Positions 12,056-23,597 of a stretch of 64,000 nucleotides of DNA are shown piece after piece. The stretch comes from Elgaria multicarinata webbii. Taxonomy: Eukaryota > Chordata > Lepidosauria > Squamata > Anguidae. The stretch spans positions 27,451,501 to 27,515,500 of the forward strand of contig NC_086182.1 in the NCBI RefSeq assembly GCF_023053635.1, read 5' to 3'. Numbering within the stretch: position 1 is the stretch's first letter; each line of letters starts with the position of its first letter. The notes beneath the pieces were generated by a model, which was given only the letters and a program-made list of their open reading frames with translations, did not search any database and was not told where the DNA came from. A program made the translations under genes and the position numbers.

Positions 12056-12823
12056 AAATACAATGGGTTGGATCCAGACTGAGTTAGTTGAATGTTCCCA
12101 TTGAAATCAAGGGAAACTCAGTTCCTGTTGAAATCAATATAGTCCAGGTTTGTCCACAACATGTTTCTAATTGGGTATATCATTCCAGGCACACATTCCT
12201 AGGAGCAGAAATTGATCTCTGTTCCCAGGTGTGTTATATGTGAAGTATTTATCTTTTATAAACTATCACTAAGTTCAGATGAAAGGTGATTCCAGATGAG
12301 GCTATTGTTGTGCAATTGCACTGCTTAATTCATAGAATGTAGGGGCTGCCAGATGGCATTGGCCAGAAGACATTAACTTCTATTTGTAGGCCTTCTTCGT
12401 TTCCCTTCTGTTACTTCCATCTTTTTTCTTACCACGTTGTGTGTGGGGGACTTGAGGAAGAAAAGATGGAATACCTTTAGAATGTTTTGGACTGTCAGAG
12501 CTAGGACCCCTCCGTCTGGAAGGGGTGGAACGTGAGTTTCCATCTAAAATCTTTTTAGATAGATGATTATGACTGTAGGTTATTAACAACATTTTGGTCA
12601 CCTCAAAGTTGTAAACACCTGATTCACCAGTTCAACCCATTTTAAAAAGTCCATGACTGGAGCACCACAAGAGCAACTGAGGGGGAAAGAAGCAGAAGTT
12701 TGTGCAACACATTGCTGCAAAGCAATTGGCAGAAGAACTGGTTGCAATATCTCAGCGCAGGTCAAAACACACAAAGAGAGCTTCCCTTTTGCCTTATTGA
12801 TAACTTGTTCTTTAATTTTGTAG
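12056..12823. other. Intron sequence just upstream of the microexon
   Basis: Contains a decayed repeat around 12062-12150 (gggttggatccagactgag, ccattgaaatcaagggaaac) and otherwise unassigned sequence. A pyrimidine-rich stretch and tttaattttgtag at 12811-12823 form the splice acceptor of the microexon. Confidence 0.5.
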
Positions 12824-12856
12824 AAGAGACAACCGCAGTCCAGACCCCCTGGAAAG
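12824..12856 (+). CDS. NTM: NTM 33-bp alternative microexon
   Basis: The exon is bounded by tttaattttgTAG on the left and GTTAGT on the right, giving exactly 33 bases, which keeps the reading frame. With the same entry phase as the terminal exon (one codon base supplied by the previous exon), it reads xAA then ETTAVQTPWK and one trailing G. That G joins the GC opening the terminal exon at 18395 to make a glycine codon. As I remember it, chicken and human neurotrimin have alternative isoforms with an 11-residue insert, EVKTTALTPWK, at exactly this place, just before GPGAV. The shared TPWK and the equal length make the match specific. It adds a short linker between the third Ig domain and the GPI signal. 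Inclusion is expected to be regulated in neurons, but the sequence alone does not show this. Confidence 0.88.
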
Positions 12857-13892
12857 GTTAGTAAAAACCTGCTGAAGCTTCCTCAAATTCTGCTCTTGAA
12901 CCCCAATCATCCCTCTGCGTCTTTCGCCGTTTCTGCTCCCTTCTCCCGCAGCTAAGCTAATGCCAAGGGGTATGTCCATCAATGATAACAATGACCTCTT
13001 GTGAGCTTTCTTGCTGAACCCTCTCTGCCTCTTCTTTGCTGAATTCCTGAAGACCTTTTGCCCCCAGCTTTCAACGAATCTGGCTTGATAGCAACTCTTC
13101 GCCTGTACCCAGACATCTTTTCCACAGAATGTTGTGGCTAGCCTTCATTCCTTGCCACCTAACATACCGTAGAGATCTCCTTTACACAGCTTTTGCTTCC
13201 ATTTGCTGTGTGCCCCCTTCCTTTGCTTTCCCACTTCTCTCTCCCCCCCTTTGCCATTTATCGTTCTTTATATTTCTTATTTGTGACATGAGATACATCA
13301 GGATGGCTTTCCAGTCTACTTTATTTAGCATCTCAGGCCTAATTCGCACATCTATTTTCATCATTCCGTGGCTACAAGTTATGGTTTGTTGCATGTGAGA
13401 ATCGCCCTGGACAGTGACTACACCACAGTTATGAACACTCTTATCACCTCACATCGCTCCATGCAATGTTTTTGAACGGAATTCCTTTACAGAATCAGCT
13501 GCCAGGCATAATGCGTACATAAACAAACTTCAGAGGAATCAAGTAATGTTTACGCATGTGTGCTTGGTCTGGCCTCCCTCACAAGCCCACTCATAGACCT
13601 AAAATTGGGAGGGATTAGAACAATTTTCTGGGTGGGGTGCATAATTTGGGCTTGGAAAGACTCTATGGAGCTTCTTCATGACACTAATCAATTGGCATCA
13701 AACTTTTGCTCCTCCATCCCCTGATACCCCTTGGAATGGGGCTTCTTTGCAGGAGGAAAGATGTGATCCAGTAGCCACTTGAAGTTCTGAAAGAATTCTG
13801 CTGAATGAGTTCTAGTGAGTTTCACCCTCCCTGCAATATGTAATCAAATAAATAAATAATCATGGCATCCCAAAGGCAAAACACCCTGCTAT

Positions 13893-13996
13893 TGTACCAT
13901 GTACATTGTACCATGTACCATGTACCAATGTACATTGGTACCATGTACCAATGTACCATGTACATTGATGGTGCTATATAAATAAATAATAATAAT
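13893..13996 (+). repeat. L2 3' tail with amplified GTACCATGTAC stem
   Basis: A run of overlapping palindromic words (gtaccatgtac, gtacattg, ggtaccatgtac) leads into gtacattgatggtgctatat and a TAAATAAATAATAAT tail. The last part matches the 3' end of the L2 LINEs at 29935 and 36987, read in the opposite orientation. The array therefore seems to be an expansion of the stem at the L2 terminus. Confidence 0.65.
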
Positions 13997-14127
13997 ATTC
14001 CCCTTCCCCAAATGTGGGCTGAACTTTTCTCAGTTCATTGGTTCAGTCTAAGCTTTGCGTAAACTGGTACACACAGATACACCATGTTTATATCGGACCT
14101 TTTCTCCTGTGCCTACAAAATTAGGAA

Positions 14128-14356
14128 TATTTATTTATTTATTGCATTTATGTCTCATCATTTCCTCCACCAAGGAACCCAAGGCAGTGTACATAATCCC
14201 CCTCCTCTCCATTTTATCTCACAACCAGCCTGTGAGGTAGGTTAGGCAGAGAGTCAGTGACTGGCCCAAAGTCAGCCAGAGAGCTTCATGGTCAAGTGGG
14301 TGGCTGAACGCAGATCTCCTGAGCCCCAGTCTAACACGTTAACCACTACAACACAC
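14128..14356 (-). mobile_element. tRNA-derived SINE
   Basis: On the minus strand it has the head gttgtagtggttaacgtgtt, the body stretch ggccagtcactgactctctg, and the tail ending in ataaatgcaataaataaata. It is the same family as the SINEs at 5191-5570 and 41407-41643, and is full length but diverged at the B-box. Confidence 0.8.
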
Positions 14357-14390
14357 AGTTTGTTTTGCTGATGACTCTCCACCTGTCTCA

Positions 14391-14415
14391 TTTCTCTTTC
14401 TCTCTCTCTCTCTCT
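14391..14415. repeat. (TC)n microsatellite
   Basis: A short uninterrupted TC repeat follows the SINE head. Confidence 0.9.
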
Positions 14416-14879
14416 GAAATCTGTGAGCAAAACCTGTAGAAACTGTGTGCACAAATAAACAACACATTGCAGGGACAGGCAAATCAGTTCATGTCATGTT
14501 TGCATATGTCCTACTATAAGGCTATTCAGTCCTATTTCCACATAAATCTGCATTTTTTAAAAAAATAAAAATAAAAATCTGCCTCCAAATCACATTTAAA
14601 CACATAAATTCCTCTCTGAGGCTCTGGTGTGGTTCTGTAATTGTCCAAAATTCCCAGTAAAATAAATTGGAGTCTTCTTTGTGCTGACAAGCTTGATCCC
14701 GGCAGAAAGTGAAGGTTTCATCGGGATGGGTAAACTCCCCTACATCTTGCTCATGCTTTGCTTGATGGATCCTTGCCAGTTTCCTGACTTTGGTGTGCAT
14801 GCAGAGTGAGCTGCAAGATGGTCTGTGGGCACCTGGCAAGAGGTCACCTTCCCCCCCCTTTTTTTTTTTTCGTCCCAAG

Positions 14880-15468
14880 GGACACAATTTGTGCAAATTC
14901 ATGGCTGGGAAATATTTACAGAAATCTTGATTTGCTCAAAACCACGGCCATAAACAGTGCAATTTGTGTAAAAGTTACACCTGCAGTTTTATGCAAATTG
15001 CACAATTTACAGCCATGGTTTTGCGCAAACTGCAATTTTCTGTAAATGTTTCCAACTGTGAATTCACGCAAACCACGAGCTTGGCATGTGCTGAGTCGTG
15101 CCAGCTCAGAGATCTGCAAACTGATATCCAAGGGGCTGAGCTGGCAAAAACTTGCTGAGCTCCAGCTGCAAAATGGAGTCCTCCAACATCCCTCGTTCCA
15201 AGCATCCTCAGAGCATTGTTTGTAATGTTAGCAGCCTGCCTATATGTGCCTGGAATCCATCCTCCTTCAAATGCTGGTTGTGCTCCACCCTTTTTCTTCA
15301 CAAAGCTAAGAGGTTTTATTGTTGGCAAGGAGGCGTGAGCCCCACCTACAAGCATCACTTTTGAGTCTTCACAAAATCCCTCAAGGATCTGAAGGTGCTC
15401 ACAAGGAATGATCACCAATCCCATCTGGGTTTTGAGGTGAACCCAGAGATGTTCACCCATCCCTAGCT
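14880..15468. mobile_element. Fold-back, hAT-like non-autonomous element
   Basis: Bases about 14908-15050 form a large inverted repeat: tttacagaaatcttg and caaaaccacggcc on the left pair with ggccatggttttgcgc-type and ctgtaaatgttt words on the right. The right terminus reads gttcacccatccctag, the reverse of a TAGGGATGGGTGAAC start. Bounds on the left are uncertain. Confidence 0.45.
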
Positions 15469-15469
15469 T

Positions 15470-17130
15470 TCTACCACTTTAACTGTCATGCTTTTCTCAA
15501 ATAATCCTAGAACTTCTAGTTTTGTGAGGTGCTGCCCCCAGCAACTACATTTCCCAGGATTTATTAGGAATCAGGAATTACTGCCATTTTTAAACAATCA
15601 AAATACTTATAAGTACATAAAAGAAAGGACAGAGGCAGGTGTAGAGATACACAAATACACTTGTGAAGGGAGGGATCGTTAATCGATAAGCGAAAATCAA
15701 AATCATCATCAACAAGTCTATTCAAAGCTCTAGCTTCATCCATATAATACGTAACACATTTCATCTGTTCCACCCAATATTCTGATACCTTAAACTGATG
15801 GCATGTTGCAGTAGAAAGTGAAGCAAATACATCTATGTATTTTATGCATTATCCACATTTTACTGAGTCAAATCTTAATCGTGGAACACGGGGCATCTCT
15901 AAACCAGTTCTTGGCTGTCATTAATTTAGGTAGAAGCAAAATAACATTTAAAAAGAGCAAGAGAAGAGGAACACCATTCCTAAAATAATTATAAATGAAT
16001 TAGGGCCGTTTTTAAGTTGTTTAGAACATTTGCAATCAATTAATTCATTTGGTTATTTAATGGAATCTTGCAACACTATTCACTATTCTGTGTAAATAAA
16101 AGTGGAGCTTTACTTACACATTGGCCTGGGGAAGGACAATACTTTTTAAAAGTACATGCAATATCCTGGCAAACTCAAATATCTTTCTTTTTAGAAAACA
16201 AAGCAAAATGAAATACAAAGCATAAGGACACATATTTTCCACCCCACCTGCTTAGGCCCAGCCGGTATAAACCTTGCAACTTTGTTGATGGGTGCTCTCC
16301 CATGAGTTTTGAGGAGTCAGCATGGTAAAGGGCTCTCCACCAATGTATGCTGACCCCCAATATCAGCTCTCTGCATGCCTTAGCAACCTAAACTTGGCAC
16401 ATGGAGGGAAATGTAACAGGGCATTCCAGGCCAATCATTCTCAGATGATTTGTATTGTTATTCTCAGATGCTCTCGGCGGATAATTGATGCTTAATAGCC
16501 TTTTCTCTGGAATACCACTGGGCCGGATTACTGGCCACTTTGGAATGTCACATGCCTCCTTAATGAGCTCGAAGGAATTAATGTTGGAGAGAAGCCATAG
16601 CCAAGGCCAGGATGGGTCACTCTAGCTTCTTTGTTGACTCTGCCGCCATCGATGGCAGTTTTGGCAGCAAGTGGTCCATTATCTTCTTCCATGCAGCTCT
16701 GTGCTTGGCTCCCTCCAATGCTTGTTTTGAAATTTCAAAGGATCCAACTTTGCTTTCAAGACTCTGGTAGTTTCAAGTTTCCAGGGTTGCTGGTCCAGCT
16801 GTATTATGTTAACATCCATTGATTTACTAGAGATAGAAAATGTGTGGAGATAGTTATTATTTTTAATTAACAGTGCAGCTTCTGTTTTTAATGTTATAAA
16901 ATGGAGATTTATTTGACTCTAACAGAGGAAAGTTATATTGCACAAAGGATCATGATAGCTGCATGTGTGATGAAGGACACAAACACAATAATCATATTTT
17001 GCTATCCAGAGGTTCTGGATTTTTTTGCAGAAATGCTGGGCAAGAAACGATGTTCCTGCCACTGTGGGACACACTGTGCAAACCATTGTATTAATATCTT
17101 TGTACATTGAGCAATATTTGTGGGCTTCAG
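15470..17130. other. Mostly unassigned intron sequence with a candidate conserved element
   Basis: An eroded hAT-type gaacttctagttttgtgagg word is present at about 15510. The section 16400-16620 is non-repetitive, with homeobox-like TTAAT words (ccttaatgagctcgaagg, gaattaatg). This is pattern reading only, and conservation was not tested. Confidence 0.3.
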
Positions 17131-17138
17131 AAGAATTT

Positions 17139-17214
17139 GGGTTGTCCACTATGGGAAACTGGATTCCGGATTAGATAGGCTGGTCTGATCCAGTAAGGCT
17201 CCCCTTACGTTCAA
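17139..17214 (+). mobile_element. CR1-like LINE 3' tail
   Basis: The words ccactatgggaaactgg, ggctggtctgatccagtaag and gctccccttacgttc match the 3' terminus of the LINE at 2382-3165. Only the tail remains. Confidence 0.7.
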
Positions 17215-18394
17215 ACAAAGAGCTGCATCCAATGAGAGCTTTCAGATGAGCATGCCTAAATTCATATGCATTTATATTAAAAAGGTTAAACAAAGATTAA
17301 AATCTTTGAAATCAATAAGATAAGAGTAACAACCATTAACCAATAACATCGTCATGTTTTTGATTATTGTAAAAAAAGAAAAGAAAAGAGTGAGTGAGTG
17401 GAGTCATCAGGCAAATACTCAATTGGGGCAGCTGATCAATATCAATGGCACATTGAAAAAAGATGGTCTTCACAAGACATTGAAAGGTTATTGAGGAAGG
17501 AGTCAGATGTGCATCCCGAGGAACGGAGATCTATGTTATGGACACTGCCCAAGAAAGCCATGTTCCCAACCAAAGTAGATTTCTGACAGTGGTGGAATTC
17601 AGATCATGGACTCCCTGGAGGATCTCAGCTGATGGGCAAGATCCTATGGGAGCAGGGAGTCCTTTGAATGGATACAAATATTTGAATCACATGTTTATAA
17701 ACACATACCAAGTGGCTGTTGAATTCATTGTTCTAAGGGTGCCATTTCTTACAACAGATATTGTGGTGTGATGCAAAAGAATTCATAGTACGTAGGAGAC
17801 ATTGGCATACTCTTAGTAAAACTACTCGAGGGAGGAGCACTTGAGTCCTGTCCAACAGAACCAACTGACTTGTTGGCCAATGTGTTTACATGGATTACAA
17901 GGGATAATTGTTGGGATGGTTTAGCAGGCTTGTTCATCTTGGGTGTCTCTATCCACAGCTTAACTTTGGTTTGGTTTGGCTATTCATTTTCCAGCCTGTG
18001 ATAACTTAAGTTTTGAAAATGTGGCCCCCACACATTGAAGTGTTTCAAGCTATTCATTTAAAAGTCAAACCACTCAGACATTTCAGAACAACAAACAGTT
18101 TGATAGACTGCTTTTACGGTGAATTTCTCATGTATCCAGTGGCAATTCTAAAAATGGGCAACATGTGGTATACAGAAATGAAACAGAACTTTGCTTTAAA
18201 TCAGCAGCTATACTGGAGTATTACTCACATGAGTCAGGCTGGATGCATTAAGACTCCAAACTTGTAAAGACTGGAATCAGCCATGGCAATTACAATGCCT
18301 TTTGCAGATTGGTATCTGCCTAAGGCCTATTGACTGATCAATTCCATTGTTTATTATTCTGTGTGCTGACACAGTAATTCCTGTTTTCCTCTAG

Positions 18395-18495
18395 GCCCTG
18401 GAGCAGTGCATGATGGGAACAGCGGTGGGTCAAGAAGAGCTGCCTGCGTCTGGCTGCTTCCCTTCCTTCTCTTGCACCTGCTGTCCAAGTTTTGA
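18395..18495 (+). CDS. NTM: NTM terminal coding exon (GPI signal of neurotrimin)
   Basis: Neurotrimin is a GPI-anchored, three-Ig-domain IgLON protein that mediates neurite outgrowth and adhesion between neurons. This exon supplies only its C-terminus. It follows a strong acceptor (ttcctgttttcctctAG). It opens with GC that completes a glycine codon begun in the preceding exon, then reads [20 protein letters not shown] followed by LPFLLLHLL and SKF and a TGA stop. The G-P-G-A-V opening, the S-R-R-A-x-C motif and the W-L-L-P-leucine run with a K-F end match vertebrate neurotrimin as I recall it. The polar N-S-G-G region, spacer and hydrophobic tail form a GPI-attachment signal, with the likely cleavage site near the N-S-G residues. 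Compared with mammals, the HDGN stretch differs and resembles the OPCML exon at 61902. The Ig-domain exons lie outside the window to the left. Confidence 0.93.
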
Positions 18496-20320
18496 CCCTG
18501 TCAACCATGGCGATCAGAAGAAGAAGAAGAAAAGAAGAAGAATATTAAAAAAATTAAAAATAATCATAATAGTAAAGAGAGTATATTATGAGGAAATCTT
18601 GGGGAGAAAGAAAGGGAGTTTGAAAAAACATGAAGAGTCCAAATTGTTCTGCTGATGTTTCAACACGACTGATGTTTCATTTTCTTTCTTTCTATTTCCC
18701 CTCCTTTTTTTTTCCTGCCATGGACAAGTATGCAGCTGTTGGGGACGAACCAGTGCATTTGGCTGAGTGACCATTCTTCCCCATTTTCCTCTCCACACCT
18801 TAGCAAGGCAGCTGACTCATGTTGTGCTGGGCAGATTCAGAGAAAACAAGCACATAAAGGAGGCTTAGGAGGTTGGCTGCCTTGCATACGACACGTCACG
18901 GCTCCCCCCCCTCCAATTCCCCTCCTCTTTGCGGACTGTGATGTTCTTTGTTTGATTGCAACCTACAACAACACAACTACAGATAACAACCACTCTGAGA
19001 AAGAGACCGCAAGCAATTGAGAGAAACCCCCCCCCAACAACAACACATGATTGTTAAGACATTAATTCATTGTACTACATGGATATCATGGATAATAAGG
19101 GATTTTGATTCATTATTAATTTTATTAATTATATTTTCTGATATGAGCCTAGAACTGTTAGTTCATAAAAAATACAAAAAAACAAAACAAAAAAAACACA
19201 AAGAAAAATGGGAAAAAAGTGAAGTACGTTTATTAAGTATTAAAAACAAATTGAATAACAGGATTCTGGACTAGGTTTACAGGAGGTGGAGTATCAGTGT
19301 CTCTGGTTGTTTGCGTGATCAGTTTGGATTAGCGTTGACACATCTAGCAGAAAAGAGAGAGAAGATAAAGAAGAAATGCCTCCACCAGCGTTATCGAGTT
19401 TTCATTCTTTATTCTGGTGTTCAACTCAAGAAGGTTTTCTGCTGTTTTCATACTGTTTGGAAGTACAAAGGTTGATGCTCACTGTATGTTGGGTTCAATG
19501 GATATGCTTATTCTTTTATTATTATATATAATAATAATAATGGATACATGCTTATTCTTTTATTATTATATATACTTTTGTTAGCATTCTAGCACATTAT
19601 TTCTCAGCCAGGTCCTTGTTCCGACATTACTGCATGCTGTATATGGAGTTAGCTGTGTATTGGTCTTCTCAGACACGAAGGTAGAGTTTTATTGGTAATT
19701 GTGTAATTAATTCCTGCCTATTTTTTTTTCCTTTTTGGCCCTCCCATGGGTTATTTACATGATGAAGACATTTATATAAAAAAGAAAAGAACAAAAAAGA
19801 AAGAAAGAAAGAATAATTCTGCAGCGTCTCTTTCCAGATTTGGATTTATAGGAGGGGGAAAATAATGATGATTAAAACCAATACACTTGCTTTATTTTCC
19901 CTAACCTACACAGCTTCAGATAGGAACACAACAAGGACACAATAATAAAATAAAAGAAGTTTCAAATAATAGTATGTCTTTTAAAAAGAAAGGGGGGGAA
20001 ACTTTGTTTCTGTGGCTACTAGAGAAATCGACTCACGTCAATTTTGTTCTCTATCGTTTCCTGTTCAATGGATGGACTTGAAGAAATGCACCTTTATAGA
20101 TTTGGGGATAATCCTATAGGTGGAGGCCTCCTTTGTCCTGGGTTTGTTTGGAGGTCAAAACTGGAGGTTGTCTCTGACTTTACATTAAAAAAAAGAATAT
20201 GTTCCATGTTGCTCTTCAGACTGGTTGTGATACGTCATTCTTAAACTGGCTGTGGAGGAGGATATGTATATATAGCGAATGCACTGACATGACTCTTTAA
20301 TAAAACATTGAACTCTGATG
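18496..20320 (+). other. NTM: NTM 3' UTR (probable extent)
   Basis: Sequence after the stop is free of recognised transposons, AT-rich, and rich in simple AAG, CAA and TTTC runs (for example an AAG-rich run at about 18518-18540). A 41-bp tandem duplication occupies about 19508-19571. AATAAA occurs at 19944 and at 20299, and the second is chosen as the more likely end because unrelated sequence follows. A longer UTR cannot be excluded. Confidence 0.6.
20299..20304 (+). terminator. NTM: Candidate NTM polyadenylation signal
   Basis: Canonical AATAAA 1.8 kb after the stop, followed by a GT-rich segment (ctgggtgggggaccaac) at about 20330-20350. The alternative is AATAAA at 19944-19949. Confidence 0.45.
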
Positions 20321-21548
20321 CAGGAGAAATCTGGGTGGGGGACCAACATGGGTGGACAACAGAATGGAAAAATAGTTGGATCAAATGACCATCCTGTTAC
20401 TTCCACACAATTAGCTTTGCCATGCTGTACACATGTATTGAGCTCACAAGCCTAATATAGTTCCCTGCATTCTTTCCTCCTAGGAATCTTGAACCCAAGT
20501 GTTCTGTTTCTGTTCTGGTTCCTGTTTTCTCTGTGCTTGCTCTGGAAGGGTGTGTTGTGCTGCCTTTTCATCCCTCTGTTGTTGGACTGACCTCACTTCA
20601 TGACCTAGAGTTTTGGATCTCCTTTCAGCATTGGATTTGGGCCTCCCAATCCTGTTCAGGCAATGGCTACACATATCCCAGTTAGTAGCCAGTGACTCTT
20701 CCAATGCTTCTCTCTTTTTCTTGGAGCCCAGATTCTGATGGAGTAAGCTAGTTCTTTTAGGATTACAGGGTCTCTCTTAATATGAGAGACCTACATGTCA
20801 AAAAGATTACATTCTTTTTCACCAGCATATCTCAGTCCAGTGAGAGGTATCATCCTGCCTACCTCTCGAGTTACTCAATTAACTTCTGTAAGCTTTGAAC
20901 CTTATTCATGGTTGAGTGATGGCAAATATGACTTCATTCACTTATTGGTGGTCTAGAGAGTTGTGATCCTCCAATCTGAATGCAGTACACCATCCATATA
21001 GGTTGTCCCATCAGGGCCTGAATTAACCTTCTGCCTTGGGTTCATGCCTGGAACTGCAAAACAGGTGTAGAGGCTTTCACACATCTGGTATGTCAAGATA
21101 CAGAACTGGTTGTCTACATTTGTTGGACTGCAAGTTCTCCCATAGAAACGGCTGCAAGTCATCAGTTAGGGAAGTGGTTAATAGGGGAGCAGTGTGTCCT
21201 TCAGAGGGGAAGCCACTGAGTGCAAGATGCAGAGCTCCAAGTAATGAGGTCTGGGAAAGAGAGACATAAAGGTTACAAGTGAGTTGTTTGTTTGTTTTAC
21301 AGTCACTTCTCTCACACTTTATAGATGCTTAGATGTTAGCACTGGAAGACACGGTTAGCCTCCGTGTCTGATCTTGTCCTTGATTGCAGGTTGTAGACTT
21401 TTGATCAGTGTGGTGCTGTGGCATTCCCTCTAGCTAAGATGGATAGCAATAGAGAAGACACAAAGGTCATAAACCAGTCCATGTTCAGTGCACAGTGAGA
21501 ATGAAAAGCCAACCAAATATTGGCTATGCTCTGCTGTTCAGTTTCCAC

Positions 21549-21767
21549 CAGTGGAGGCCCATGGCTCTGACTTTGATGGGGCTGTGAATCCATTCTGGGT
21601 TTCAGTTAGAACCATACAGAACTGTAAAGGAGCTATCCAACATTCTGAACAAATTTCGGGGATTGGGCTCCATACGTTGGGAGCTTCTTTACAGTTCTGG
21701 TTTGCTCTGACTGAAAACCTGAATGGATTCAGAGCCTCATCGAAACCAGAGCCATCACCCGCCACTG
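21549..21767. mobile_element. MITE with long terminal inverted repeats
   Basis: The left arm (cagtggaggcccatggctct, then gaatccattctgggtttcag) pairs with the right arm over roughly 95 bp, ending gccactg. The 8-bp flanks GTTTCCAC and ATTTCTGC differ only by transitions and fit a decayed hAT-type target duplication. Confidence 0.65.
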
Positions 21768-23521
21768 ATTTCTGCCATCCAATGTGTGGAAACTGTCCCA
21801 TTCACAAATGCATAAGAATGGACCTATGAAAAAGCACAAAATGCAATGAACCACATAGGTTTTGTTGACATAATGATTTATTTACAATGTGACCGTGAGC
21901 TTGTCTATATAGTGTGACACTATGTCACACTCACCAAGGTGGCAAGCAAGTTCATAGAAAGTCCTCTGGCCAATATATTGTTTAGTATAAATCAATGCAT
22001 GAATTGGAATGATCACGTAATGGTTTCCGACCCACACTAATGCAGAGATATGGCCCATGGGAAGACATAGCAGGCAAACTCACAACTTGATTCCCCCACC
22101 TCAAGTCCTGCTGAGAGAGTTATTAAATAAAAGAAGGGGTGTGGAATTTTTCTACAGGGCTATTAAACCCCATGGCAAGTGTAATGGATAGACTAGCTCA
22201 AATTATCACAGTCATCATGTTTGGCTTTCGTGCAGGTGATTGCTCTCAAGAAAGTTCTCCTGCACACATCAAGAGAACGACTCCTTGCAGGCCAGTTAAC
22301 ACAAGCAAAACAATGTGGTTGTGAATTCTATCCAGTTCATTGAAAGTTCCCACCATTTTCTAACTTCCATGAACTGAAAGGGCCATCCCAAGCAGGTAGG
22401 TCTTTTCACACTTCCAAAAGGTGTTCACGTGAGTCTGCACTGGGAAGGATATCAATAACTTTGGTGTAGGTGGGGAGTGGGCAAATGGTTGTGAAGTTTA
22501 ACACCTTTCTGGACCTGGTACACAGATGGCAAGGTTCTGAGGGCAACCTTGGTGGATATCTGAGATGGTAGCAGGACATTGAGGAGGCAGGCTCTAAAGT
22601 AAGTAGGATCTGGGGGATGTTTAATAATAACATTGTGTGAACTAATACTTGTGAAATAATAATGTTCATTGCTGTTAAAAATGAGATGCTGTTTTGTCCA
22701 GAATGTAAAGTCATAGATTGAAATAATGCTTTCATATGCACATACAAACTTTACTTCTCTCAAATACACAAATGAACTTTGAGAACTTTTGGTCCAGCTC
22801 TAATTCAAAGCTCTAATATTGCATCAGTAAAGCAAAGGAATAGCTGAGTTTTGGTTTTGGTTTTTTTAAAAATAATGTAATAAGTCCTGACTATTTCTTT
22901 CTCATGGGATCTGGTTGAAGCTTGCTCTGGAAAACTAAAGGAATCCAATGGAGGCTGCACTAATTCTCCTTCTCAGGCCCTGATTGGGTGCTAGTCTACA
23001 TCTGCAGCAGAATGAGGAGATAGAGTGGACCATACTACATCAGACGACAGGTGGGATATACCACTGTTGAATGCTCCCCTAACAAAACAAGTACAATGTG
23101 ATTCCCTAGAAAGGACCTGGTGCAAGTCGGCTGAGGAGGAATATTCACTTCTAAAATCCCTCACCATTAGTTGAAAGTGGTTCAGTCCATTCTACCATCA
23201 TTCTCCTGCATGTGCAGACCAGCTCTGTGTTCTTGGACTTGTTGAAGAACAGAAGCTGAAGGTATGAGATTATGTGAGTTTGTGAGCAAGGTATTACCTG
23301 TCCCAGTGGGTTTCAGACCATCTGTGATTATAGTTTAGGTGAGCATCAATATATGTGGGTATCGTTATGAGAGAGATATGTAAAAACGTAGCCACAACTA
23401 TTTCTCTTAAAATACATTGTATTTCCCCCCCCCTCTTTATTTTGAGCATAAGGCAGATCTTTCAGGCCATGCTGTGAGAATCTTGCTTCCCTCACTGAAA
23501 TTGTGTGACTTTCTCCTTAGA

Positions 23522-23597
23522 AATACAGGAAGCTGCCTTAGACAGATACAAAAAATCAAATCCCTCTGTTGGTCCATCTAGCTTAGTTCTGCCTCTG
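23522..23597 (-). mobile_element. tRNA-SINE 3' end, fragment
   Basis: The words acaggaagctgcctta and ggtccatctagcttag are the reverse complement of the 3' end of the SINE at 57033-57226 (taaggcagcttcctatg type). Only the tail is present. Confidence 0.6.

Larger units (their letters stand above)
1..12823 (+). other. NTM: Presumed NTM intron upstream of the microexon
   Basis: No exon of the NTM Ig domains was found here by reading for the conserved Ig3 cysteine region, so the stretch is inferred to be intron because it lies 5' of the NTM microexon on the same strand. It is mostly repeats, listed separately. The sections 1-360, 490-1020, 1390-2260, 3170-5190, 5575-6640, 7375-8900 and 10005-10440 hold nothing I could assign beyond short AT-rich or pyrimidine tracts, including a poly-C run near 1650. 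Confidence 0.6.
12857..18394 (+). other. NTM: Last NTM intron (5,538 bp)
   Basis: The donor is GTTAGT at 12857 and the acceptor is ttcctgttttcctctAG at 18394. The intron holds the L2 tail array at 13893, a SINE at 14128, a fold-back element at 14880 and a CR1 tail at 17139. The stretches 12860-13890, 15470-17130 and 17220-18390 show no recognised repeat. The segment 16400-16620 looks unlike the repeats and is a candidate conserved element. Confidence 0.85.

Noticed and set aside
12380-12601. 74-codon open stretch on the minus strand, rich in serine, arginine and lysine
   Set aside because: No recognised domain, no splice signals that would join it to another exon, and opposite to the NTM strand. 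Probably chance or an old repeat.
18410-18655. An ATG-started frame through the NTM terminal exon
   Set aside because: It is out of phase with the conserved IgLON reading and runs into a lysine-rich simple tract. The spliced phase gives the GPI signal.
20480-20704. 74-codon open stretch on the minus strand
   Set aside because: Lies just after the likely NTM polyA signal, resembles no family I know, and has no promoter or splice context.
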